Below, in pieces: positions 11,760-20,520 of a DNA stretch of 22,155 nt. The notes under the pieces are model-generated. The model made no database searches. It was given only the letters and a program-made list of their open reading frames with translations, and was not told the origin of the DNA. Origin of the DNA: Saccoglossus kowalevskii (lineage: Eukaryota; Hemichordata; Enteropneusta; Harrimaniidae); the NCBI RefSeq assembly GCF_000003605.2, contig NW_003126910.1, forward strand, positions 22,790-44,944, in the 5' to 3' direction. The translations under genes and the position numbers were made by a program. Position 1 is the stretch's first letter; each line of letters begins with the position of its first letter.

Positions 11760-12443
11760 ACTGCAATTAAGTACATGTTTGCACTACGGAAAGGTTTTAT
11801 TCAATTATGTAAACAATAAAAAAATAACTCCTACCTTGGCATGGTATCCTGTGACAGACGGGACACGTGCACATGGCTGAGGGAACAACTATACGCCCGC
11901 ATCATTAATAAATCACCCTGCATGCGGCAGCTGGTATGTTGGTTTCACAGCTGGAAGAATGTGCAAAATGAAGGTAGAGACTGTGTTTTAACCGAGCTTT
12001 GTTAATATATGAGGTTAGGCGATAAACTTCGTGAAGTGCTGTGAATTGTATATATGATATACTAGTATACATGAATCAATGCAAGAAAATTACACGCAAA
12101 AACAAACCCACATAAGAATACCTGTAAACTGTGTTCAGCATTACATTTATATGATAAGAAATATACTCAATTTGTTAAGTTTTGTATTTTGTTTTCAGAA
12201 ATATAGCTTACCATATTAAATAGGTCACTTTTACACTAAAACGACCTACCATGTTGAGGTCAGAGTTCAACAAATGTTCACTTTCTTTGATGACATAAAG
12301 GTCGTTAAAGTATCGAAACATCGTAAATTAGAAGACAATGATATATCCCTCCTTTTTCTACCGAATGACCATGTCCTATTTCTCATAGCAACTCTTTTAA
12401 TTACAGCGACCCATTTCTAACAGTGACCCGCGAATAAATTTCA
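11760..12443. other. AT-rich spacer between left arm and 41-bp array
   Basis: No gene or strong repeat was seen. It includes a CACGTG at 11864-11869 and the 12-bp palindrome TATACTAGTATA near 12057-12068. The last bases before the array (ACAGCGACC, ACAGTGACC) look like decayed pieces of the 41-bp unit. Confidence 0.5.
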
Positions 12444-15149
12444 TGCAGTTTTACAAGACAGTGACACAGTGTACTTGGGGTGCAGATAGTTTTACAAGAC
12501 AGTGACACGAGGTAGTTGAGTGCAGACAGTTTTACAAGACAGTGACACAGGGTACTTGGGGTGTAGACAGTTTTACAAGTCAGTGACACAGGGTACTTGG
12601 CGTGCAGATAGTTTTATAAGAAAGTAACACAGGGTACTTGGGATGCAGATAGTTTTACAAGACAGTGGGACTGGGTACTTGGGGTGCAGACAGTTTTACA
12701 AGACAGTGACACAGGGCACTTGGGGGTGCAGATAGTTTTAAAAGACGGTGGCACAGGGTACTTGGGGTGCAGATAGTTTTACAAGGCAGTGACACAGCGT
12801 ACTTAGGGTGTGCAGACTGTTGTACAAGACAGTGACACGAAATAGTTGTGGTGCAGGCAGTTTTAAAAGACAGTGACACAGGGTACTTGGGGTGAAGATA
12901 GTTTTACAAGACAGTGGCACAGGGGTGCAGACAGTTTTACAAGACAGTGACACAGGGTACTTGGGGTGCAGATAGTTTTACAAGACAGTGACACAAGGTA
13001 CTTGGGTGCAGACAGTTTTACAAGACAGTGGCACAGGGTACTAGGGGTGCAGATAGTTTTACAAAACAGTGACACAGGGTACTTGGGTGCAGGCAGATTT
13101 ACAAGACAGTGGCACAGGGGTGCAGACAGATTTACAAGACAGTGACACAGGGTACTTGGGTGTAGATAGTTTTACAAGACAGTGACACAGGGTACTTGGG
13201 GTGCAGACAGTTTTACAAGACAGTGCGACAAAGTATTTGGGGTGCAGATAGTTTTACAAGACTGTGACACGAAATAGTTGTGATGCAGGCAGTTTTAAAA
13301 GACAGTGACACAGGGTACTTGGGGTGCAGATAGTTTTACAAGACAGTGGCACAGGGGTGCAGACAGTTTTACAAGACAGTGACACAGGGTACTTGGGGTG
13401 CGGATAGTTTTACAAGACAGTGACACGGAAAACTTGTGGTGCAGGCAGTTTTACGAAGACAGTGACACAGGGTACTTGGGTGCAGACAGTTTTACAAGAC
13501 AGTGACACAGGGTACTTGGGTGCAGATAGTTTTACAAGACAGTGACACGGGGTACTTGGGTGCAGATAGTTTTACAAGACAGTGGCACAGGGTACTCGGA
13601 TGCAGATAGTTTTACAAGACAGTGACACAGGGTACTCGGATGCAGATAGGTTTACAAGACAGTGACACAGGGTACTTGGGGTGCAGACAGTTTTACAAGA
13701 CAGTGTGACAGAGTATTTGGTGTGCAGACAGTTTTACAAGACAGTGACACAGGGTACTTGGGTGTAGATAGTTTTACAAGACAGTGACACAGGGTACTTG
13801 GGGTGCAGACAGTTTTACAAGACAGTGTGACAGAGTATTTGGTGTGCAGACAGTTTTACAAGACAGTGACACAGGGTACTTGGGTGTAGATAGTTTTACA
13901 AGACAGTGACACAGGGTACTTGGGGTGCAGACAGTTTTACAAGACAGTGCGACAAAGTATTTGGGGTGCAGATAGTTTTACAAGACTGTGACACGAAATA
14001 GTTGTGGTGCAGGCAGTTTTAAAAGACAGTGACAAAGGGTACTTGGGGTGCAGATAGTTTTACAAGACAGTGGCACAGGGGTGCAGACAGTTTTACAAGA
14101 CAGTGACACAGAGTACTTGGGGTGCAGATAGTTTTACAAGACAGTGGCACAGGGGTGCAGACAGATTTACAAGGCAGTGACACAGGGTACTTGGGGTGCA
14201 GACAGTTTTACAAGACAGTGACACAGGGTACTTGGGGTGCAGACAGTTTTACAAGACAGTGACGCAGGGTACTTGGGTGCAGATAGTTTTACAAGACAGT
14301 GACACGGGGTACAGACAGTTTTACAAGACAGTGCGACAGAGTATTTGGGGTGCAGACAGTTTTACAAGACATTGACACAGGGTACTTGGGGTGCAGATAG
14401 TTATACAAGACTGACACGGAATACTTGTGGTGCAGGCAGTTTTAAAAGACAGTGACACATGGTACTTGGGGTGCAGATAGTTTTACAAGACAGTGACACG
14501 GAATACTTGTGGTACAGGCAGTTTTAAAAGACAGTGACACAGGGTACTTGGGGTGCAGATAGTTTTACAAGACAGTGACACGGAATACTTTTGGTGCAGA
14601 AGTTTTAAAAGACAGTGACACGGGGTACTTGGGGTGCAGATAGTTTTACAAGACAGTGGCACGGAATACTTTTGGTGCAGAAGTTTTAAAAGACAGTGAC
14701 ACTGGGTACTTGGGGTGCAGACAGTTTTACAAGACAGTGACACAGGGTACTTGGGGTGCAGACAGTTTTACAAGACAGTGACACAGGGTACTTGGGGTGC
14801 AGGCAGTTTTACAAGACACATGGTACGTGGGGTGCAGATAGTTTTACAAGACAGTGACACAAGGTACTTCGGGTGCAGACAGTTTTACAAGACAGTGACA
14901 CAGGGTACTTGTGGTGCAGACAGTTTTACAAGACAGTGGCACAGGGTACTAGGGGTGCAGATAGTTTTTCAAGACAGTGGCACAGGGTACTTGGGGTGCA
15001 GGCAGTTTTACAATACAGTGACACAGGGTACTTGGGATGTAGGCAGTTTTATAAGACAGTTGCGCAGTGTACTTGGGGTGCAGATAGTTTTTCAAGACAG
15101 TGACACGGGCTACCTAGGGTGCAGGCAGTTTTACAAAACAGTGACACAA
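12444..15149 (+). repeat. 41-bp minisatellite, about 65 units
   Basis: The unit core is GTTTTACAAGACAGTGAC, followed by ACA and then GGGTACTTGGGGTGCAG, with GATA or GACA joining to the next unit. Spacing is usually 40, 41 or 42 bases, depending on whether three, four or five G follow CTT. A 33-bp variant lacking about 8 bases around TACTTGGG recurs (for example near 12908, 13109, 13346, 14079 and 14146). Variants are arranged in blocks, showing higher-order duplication. ORFs on both strands inside it, the longest about 168 codons, are by-products of the repeat. The 41-bp period is not a multiple of three, and many of these ORFs need GTG starts. Confidence 0.97.
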
Positions 15150-15317
15150 AAATCTACGAATGATACAAAGATCTACGAAGTTTTAGAGAACAAAAACATA
15201 GGGTTACATGGGACTGGGTAATTTTAGCATTGAGTACCATTCGAGCCAGGTTGTATTATAGGACAATGACATAGAGTTACATGAGTTCTAAGTATTATTA
15301 AAAGATTAGGTTACATA
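15150..15317 (+). repeat. Degenerate transition zone between the two arrays
   Basis: It contains decayed units with landmarks of both arrays, such as GACAATGACATAGAGTTACA and TTATAGGAC near 15253-15281. It links the 41-bp and 97-bp families. Confidence 0.6.
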
Positions 15318-15705
15318 GGATCTGGGTTGTTTTATAAGACTATGGTAAAGGATATAAATAATGTTACACAAAGTACTCACAAGTACTTATTGGACGGTGA
15401 CATAGGGTTACATGGGATCTGGGTTGTTTTATAAGACTATGGTAAAGGATATAAATAATGTTACACAAAGTACTCACAAGTACTTATTGGACGGTGACAT
15501 AGGGTTACATGGGATCTGGGTTGTTTTATAAGACTATGGTAAAGGATATAAATAATGTTACACAAAGTACTCACAAGTACTTATTGGACGGTGACATAGG
15601 GTTACATGGGATCTGGGTTGTTTTATAAGACTATGGTAAAGGATATAAATAATGTTACACAAAGTACTCACAAGTACTTATTCGACGGTGACATAGGGTT
15701 ACATG
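15318..15705 (+). repeat. 97-bp tandem array, four near-identical copies
   Basis: The landmark GGATCT begins at 15318, 15415, 15512, 15609 and again at 15706, exactly 97 bases apart each time. The four full copies are almost identical. Each contains a short hairpin, AAGTACT-CACA-AGTACTT. Each half carries a decayed version of the 41-bp core (GTTTTATAAGACTATGG; GACGGTGACATAGGGTTAC), so the unit looks like a recently amplified dimer of old minisatellite units. Confidence 0.95.
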
Positions 15706-15830
15706 GGATCTCGGTAGTCTTTCATAGAACAATAGGCTTATATGATATCAAGGTAGTTTTATTGGACAATGAAATGGGCTACAAGGAATCTTGGGGGATT
15801 TAAAGGGCAATGGCATAGGTTACACTGGAA
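15706..15830 (+). repeat. Degenerate tail of the 97-bp/41-bp family
   Basis: Diverged copies such as GTAGTTTTATTGGACAATG followed by a GGGCTAC-like segment continue to about 15830 and then fade. No gene. Confidence 0.6.
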
Positions 15831-16456
15831 CCCATCAGAATGAAAACTTAATATGTCTAATTAATTAATTAATCTAAAAAAATAATGGACAGATACATAT
15901 AAATATGTTGTGTTGGGAAAACATATGTATATAACACATAACTCAATATAATATAATACACTGTTGTTTTTGGTATTGATATGATGGAAAGTGGCAAACC
16001 TTAACCATGGTACCATCTTTACGTAGTCTATGATTCATTCCCGATAACGGTCCAAAACCCTTTAAAGAGCGATTATTGGTATTCATCGATTACATTCTAA
16101 ACGCTCGTTAAGAGAACATGAAACAAAATGACTTACATCTGTTAAAGTCAATGAATAACTGACCTTAAGTCGCACATATGTCAAATGTCATACAAAAACA
16201 GAAATTGTATCTGCAAACGGTTTAATTCAGCCAATAGCATTTTTGAAGTACATCAAAACGATAAAGATAATACTGATATCGAGTCACACGCGTCTAGCAG
16301 AGACTGTTTTCATTGGTCCAACATGTAACGAGGAAAACAGAGAAGCAGAAGCGATTAGGATTTAGGTCAAATCAGCATAGCCTTGGGACAGCCAGTTCTA
16401 CTTTGATTCAGTTCTTTGCTATCACATACCATATACTTATGAAGGAATGTCTATCA
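15831..16456. other. AT-rich spacer between arrays and right arm
   Basis: No recognisable gene. A (TTAA)n-type run lies near 15859-15874. A short ORF at 16313-16552 runs into the right arm and is regarded as spurious. Confidence 0.5.
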
Positions 16457-16747
16457 TGGAGACTGCTAATCTCTGCGGTTATAAGCGGTCAGTTGAATAG
16501 GCTGCTGATACTTTGCCTAACATTAATTCCATTTTTCTGTTCCATTCTCTGAATTATTTTACAGACTTGCTTAACATACTGCATCACATTTCTGCCTCAG
16601 ATCTTGTGAAGATACTAGTAATGTCGTCATAGTATATTCCACAGAATGAGACGATACTAATTGTTGACATGTTATGTTAGGCAACATAGAGCGTCACCAC
16701 GCGAGTTTCCACATTTATGTTACCCAGCAGGACATGATTAGATTAGA
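16457..16747 (-). repeat. Right arm of the long inverted repeat (291 bp)
   Basis: It starts TGGAGACTGCT and ends ATGATTAGATTAGA, the reverse complement of the left arm. By eye 284 of 291 positions agree. Bases beyond 16747 do not align except for a short ACCGT. Confidence 0.9.
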
Positions 16748-17173
16748 TTTTACCGTTCTCATCATTTGTACATATAATGTAATTGTATCATACCCTGTGT
16801 TGATAGTGGCTCCAATGTCAGATTGTGAATCTGTTTTAGGTCAGATTTCTCCCCCGAGATGTTGCCTGATTATAAACTTTTAGTATCGAATGCCGTATCC
16901 TCAGTTTGACCGTTATTGGACTATTGAATTGTAAACAGTTATGGGATCCGGTTGAGTCTGTATAACAGCACCTGTTTACGCCGCCAATAGTACAGACGTA
17001 CGTTGGTGAAATGTTTTTCTGTGATACTAGTAATATTTTAATACATCCTTCCTTGTTATGGACTAATTATGGTTTTTGTGAAGTTGTTGTATTTTATCAC
17101 ATTTTAAAAGATAACTGTAGTGTTAGTTCTTTTGAAGAGTATCTTATTTTCAACTTCTTTGTAATTCTCATAT
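16748..17173. other. Spacer between the inverted repeat and the 23-bp array
   Basis: No gene or clear repeat was seen. AT-rich, with only a short ORF (16674-16883) that overlaps the right arm. Confidence 0.5.
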
Positions 17174-18550
17174 GATGGGTTAAAGTTGGCCAATCAAATG
17201 GTTTCACATATGTCAATATGATATGTTCCCATTTAGTCAATTAGATGGGGTCACATAGTCTTACATGGGTTTATGTTAGTCACTCTGATGGGTTCTCATT
17301 CTGATATGTTCACATTGGTTCACATTCTGACGGGGTTCCACGAGTCACTCTGACGAGTTCACGTGGGTCATATCTATGGCTTCAATATCCACACCCAGAT
17401 GAGTTTATGATGGTCACACTAGTGGATTTACATTAGTCGTTCTGATTAGTTTACATGGGTCACTCTAACGGGTTCACATGGGCCAATCCGATGGGATCAC
17501 ATGAGCCACTCGGATGGATTCGCATGGGTATTTTGATGGGTTCAATGTCCCCGCCCAGAAGGGTTTATGTTGGTCACGCTGGCGGGTTTACATTAGTCAT
17601 TCTTATTGGTTAACACTTGGGTCTGTCTGATGGGTTCACATGAGCCAATCAGATGGGTTCACATGAGCCACTCGGATGGAATCACATGGGTATTTTGATG
17701 GGTTCAATGTCCCCACCCAGAAAGGTTTATGTTGGTCACGCTGGTGGATTTACATTATTCATTCTAATAGGTTCACATGGGCAACTCAGATGGGTTCACA
17801 TTGACCACTCTGATGGGATCACGTGAGTCCATCCGATGTGATCATATGAGTCACTGTGATGACGTGGATCACACGGATGGGTTCACATGAGTCACTCTGA
17901 TGGGTTCATGTGGGTCACTCTCGTGGGATCACATGAGTCAATCAGGTTCACATGGGTATTCTGATGGGTTCAATATCACCATCCGGATGGGTTTATGTTG
18001 GTGATCCTGGTGGGTTTACCCCGATGTCACACACTTTCATGGGTTCACATGAGCATTTGTTGTGTTTAGATATTGATAGTCAGTCTGATGGGTTCACACG
18101 AGTCAATCTAATGGGTTCTCATTAGTCAGTCTGATGGGTTCACACGAGTCCGAGTCAATCTAATAGGTTCTCATTATTCAGTCTGATGGGTTCACAGGAG
18201 TCAATCTAATAGGTTCTCATTAGTCACTCTGATGGGTTCACACGAGTCAATCTAATAGGTTCTCATTTAGTCACTTTGATGGGTTCACAAATGTCCCTTT
18301 TATGGATTCAATGTCGCCTCCCTGGTTAGTCATTCTGGTCAGTTTGCATTGGTCACTCTGATGGGATCACATGGGATACTCTTATAGGATAACATGAATC
18401 ATTCGTATGGGATCACATGGTTAACTTTGACACAGATTCAATATCTCCACCTAGGTGGATTTATTTTAGAGACCTTAATGGGTTTACACGAGTCACTCTG
18501 ATAAGGTTCAAATTGGTTAGTTTGGTGACTTTATGGGGACGCATGAGCAT
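17174..18550 (+). repeat. 23-bp minisatellite, about 60 diverged units, with a period of about 161 bp on top
   Basis: The basic unit is GATGGGTTCACATGAGTCA plus CTCT, with strong divergence between copies. A distinct segment starting TTCAATRTCC and continuing through GGTTTATGTTGGTCACGCT recurs at 17381, 17541 and 17703 (160 and 162 bases apart, about seven 23-bp units), then in altered form near 17969, 18307 and 18437. This shows amplification of blocks rather than single units. The sequence shares no obvious core with the 41-bp array. A 73-codon ORF at the end is not credible. Confidence 0.93.
17847..17940 (+). promoter_or_regulatory. Cluster of three exact AP-1-type sites inside the 23-bp array
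   Basis: TGAGTCA occurs at 17847-17853, 17888-17894 and 17934-17940. Neighbouring units carry one-base variants (CGAGTCA, TTAGTCA). The motif arises from the repeat unit, so binding is possible but not shown. Confidence 0.25.
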
Positions 18551-18751
18551 TTTATCGCAATTTCACCGAAATGACCATGTAGTTTACATATATGTGTTCT
18601 GTTGGTCACTCATCTTTGACCACTTTGTTGTATTTTAGTACATGTTGTGTGCATGATGAATATAATCATTAGAGAAATTATTCGTATTCAGCTCAATTCA
18701 ATGAACAACAATATACTTTAAATAATAGTCACTGTTTGAATTTTACTTACT
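18551..18751. other. Short AT-rich spacer
   Basis: No gene or repeat recognised between the 23-bp array and the MITE-like element. Confidence 0.5.
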
Positions 18752-18930
18752 GTAAAATACTTTATTTCGGAATTTATTTTCGCTATTTTTCATGAAGAGA
18801 GCATTCAGTGAAAATAAAATCCACATTTAACATTCAATTTCACCAAAAATCAGTGACAATAAATTCCATACAAAACATCCAAAAAGCCTTTCCATCAAAA
18901 ATTAATTGAAGCTAAAATAAAGTATTTTAC
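18752..18930. mobile_element. 179-bp MITE-like element with perfect 16-bp terminal inverted repeats
   Basis: GTAAAATACTTTATTT at 18752-18767 is the exact reverse complement of 18915-18930. Three related internal motifs follow: GGAATTTATTTTCGCT (18769-18784, minus-strand copy), AGTGAAAATAAAATCC (18807-18822) and AGTGACAATAAATTCC (18852-18867). The interior has no ORF, which fits a short non-autonomous DNA transposon. No clear target-site duplication was found and the superfamily is not assigned. Confidence 0.65.
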
Positions 18931-19676
18931 TTCAGATATGGTGCTTGATACGAAATCTTTGAGTGTATGTGTGGTTATTATAATACATTGACGGTTGTTA
19001 TTGTCTATAATATTTCGGGGAGTTCGAAAAGAACATGTGTAAGCCTGCTACTCGAACTCCGCACAGTTCGATACACGTTACTTATCATCACTGCACAAAG
19101 CAGCTTTGCATAGAACTCATTTGCATATTCGAATATGTTCGAACTACAAGACCCTGTCGGTTAACAAAGTTATGCGTATGTCACTTGGTTACTTTAAACT
19201 CTTAATAAGACGTTTCACTTCCCGACTCCGAATAAAATGTTCTGTTAATTAGATTAAAATATACATGACTTGCGCTAGAAAAGTACAATCTTTTCTTACA
19301 TGCCAAAGCATTAGTTTCTGTGTGTTCTATTGCTGTTAGACGCGCAAAATCGAACACGTTCAAGCCAGAAATAGTATTGAAATATTCACCAGAATACAAG
19401 ATGAACAGAAATGTTAGGAAACTTTGTTCAGTGAAATTAGTCTTTAATGTTGCTTTTCCAACTATATACGATAACAGAAAGTTTTTTCTTCCAAGTTTTA
19501 GTGTATCACGTGCGCCAATTCACTACAGTAACATTACCTTGCAAAACATAGTCCGCGATATAATGGTTCGTATTCACGTTTTTACTGAGGTCTGACATTA
19601 ATAAATAGTTCGGATGTGACATACGTTTTTTTCCCACTTTTTGTAGTACGTTTTCAGATGTAACAGGTACAAGAAA
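18931..19676. other. Non-coding stretch, no gene identified
   Basis: Overlapping short ORFs on both strands (19202-19399, 19320-19595) lack recognisable features. A perfect 14-bp palindrome CATATTCGAATATG is at 19124-19137, a POU octamer ATTTGCAT at 19119-19126 and CACGTG at 19507-19512. Confidence 0.45.
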
Positions 19677-19799
19677 ATGGCCGTGCGTAGTGTGGTGATT
19701 GACCACAAAATTGAAGGCTGCCTGCTGTGGCAGCGCAAAGGCCTCTGGGAAGGAGATTGCCTGCTACTGGCACACTGCTTCAACGTGGGGGACACGTGA
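19677..19799 (+). CDS. Hypothetical 40-codon small ORF or exon fragment in a GC-rich island
   Basis: The ATG at 19677 has A at -3 and G at +4, a good metazoan start context. The frame begins MAVRSVVIDHKIEG, contains CLLWQRKGLWEGD, and ends at TGA 19797-19799. The codons are rich in CTG, TGC, TGG and GGC, unlike the AT-rich surroundings, which is why I list it. I do not recognise the peptide. There is no signal peptide or clear membrane segment. The DNA also holds two short perfect stems (TGTGGT/ACCACA at 19691-19707 and GCTGCC/GGCAGC at 19717-19734) and is open in another frame on the minus strand. It could therefore be a structured RNA or a fragment of an unrecognised repeat. Confidence 0.25.
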   Translation: MAVRSVVIDHKIEGCLLWQRKGLWEGDCLLLAHCFNVGDT

Positions 19800-20099
19800 T
19801 CTCTGTACTTGTATGTGAACGACGGCTACATGTGATACATGGTAAAGATTATACAGACATAAACCAAGATGGAGATGTATCTATTATGTTCGTATGGTAA
19901 TGAAGAAAAGCGAATATTCAACAACATCAAGTCTACGTCCTCTGGGATATATTAAGTCTTAAAGAGCCAAGTGTAGTACTGTCGTTTTCCAATAAAGTTG
20001 TTTCTGCATCTGCTGTCTGAAGTACATGTCAAGCGCAATATATTGAATCCCCGTGATGGATCCCTTGCAAAATGCCGACAAACCCTACTCTAGTTCGAT
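19800..20099. other. Non-coding stretch
   Basis: Nothing recognised; AATAAA at 19991-19996 is the only poly(A)-like hexamer. Confidence 0.4.
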
Positions 20100-20520
20100 A
20101 TGATTCGTCTCCGACAGTGATTGGTCACCGTCGTTGGTTATTAACTCGACGGGTAGAACAAAACGTACTGTCACTTACGTATATAGAACGCGTTTTCAAT
20201 AGATGATTTTCCGTACAATTGCAAGATCTCACGAGATGCATAAAAGACGCGCGTCGAACGTCTGTGGCAAAAATTCGAATTTCTTTATTTCGTAGCTCAC
20301 ATCGACCGAGGAATATTGCTTTGGAATTGTCCCCCAAAATACTTTCGCGTTTGTCGAATCTCACGCGATATTTGACGTCACTACGACCATTGACGCTGCA
20401 GGTCGGCGTCTTCGTCCGTGCTGGAACAGCGCTTCCTGTGACGACACAACGCACTATGACGCTATGACCTTTGTTTCACGCATTCGATTTCACGCATGAC
20501 GTGTGATTCTCGCAGTGAAC
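20100..20520. promoter_or_regulatory. CpG-dense patch with full CRE palindrome, promoter or enhancer candidate
   Basis: I count roughly 42 CpG in 420 bp at a GC content of about one half, above random expectation and far above the flanks. It includes TGACGTCA at 20373-20380, a second half-site TGACGTG near 20497, and a TATATA at 20180-20185. ORFs on both strands (20125-20454 minus, 20219-20467 plus) are open partly because the patch is GC-richer, and neither resembles a known protein. The patch could be the promoter of a gene beyond the window, or an unrecognised exon. Confidence 0.35.

Larger units (their letters stand above)
11469..16747. mobile_element. Long inverted-repeat element enclosing minisatellite arrays, non-autonomous foldback-like candidate
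   Basis: The outer boundaries are two 291-bp inverted arms (11469-11759 and 16457-16747) with seven mismatches and no indels by eye. The 4,697-bp interior holds a 41-bp minisatellite (12444-15149), a related 97-bp array (15318-15705) and AT-rich spacers. No ORF resembles a transposase, integrase or reverse transcriptase. Transposons with long terminal inverted repeats and tandem-repeat interiors (foldback and Galileo types) are a known precedent. No clean target-site duplication was found. Alternatives are two opposite insertions of one dispersed repeat, or an inverted duplication of local DNA. Confidence 0.55.

Noticed and set aside
12444-15149. CRISPR-like array
   Set aside because: The units are contiguous, with variation spread along them. 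There are no unique spacers, and the genome is animal.
12444-15149. G-quadruplex array on the plus strand
   Set aside because: Each unit has GGG and GGGG tracts, but the loops needed to bring four tracts together are around 25-30 bases, too long for a standard quadruplex.
14715-15221. Plus-strand ORF of 168 codons, and several minus-strand ORFs of 62-86 codons, in 12401-15221
   Set aside because: They are translations of the 41-bp minisatellite. The period is not a multiple of three, so the frame cycles. Many starts are GTG, and no non-repeat coding sequence is attached.
11469-16747. Autonomous DNA transposon with transposase
   Set aside because: No long ORF and no transposase-like residues were found on either strand of the interior.
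18931-19160. tRNA gene or tRNA-derived SINE suggested by GTTCGA-type strings
   Set aside because: GTTCGAA occurs, but without a matching A box at the right spacing or any cloverleaf stems.
20125-20467. Opposing ORFs of 109 (minus) and 82 (plus) codons
   Set aside because: Both fall in the CpG-dense patch, where stop codons are rarer. Neither resembles a known family. I kept only the patch as a regulatory candidate.
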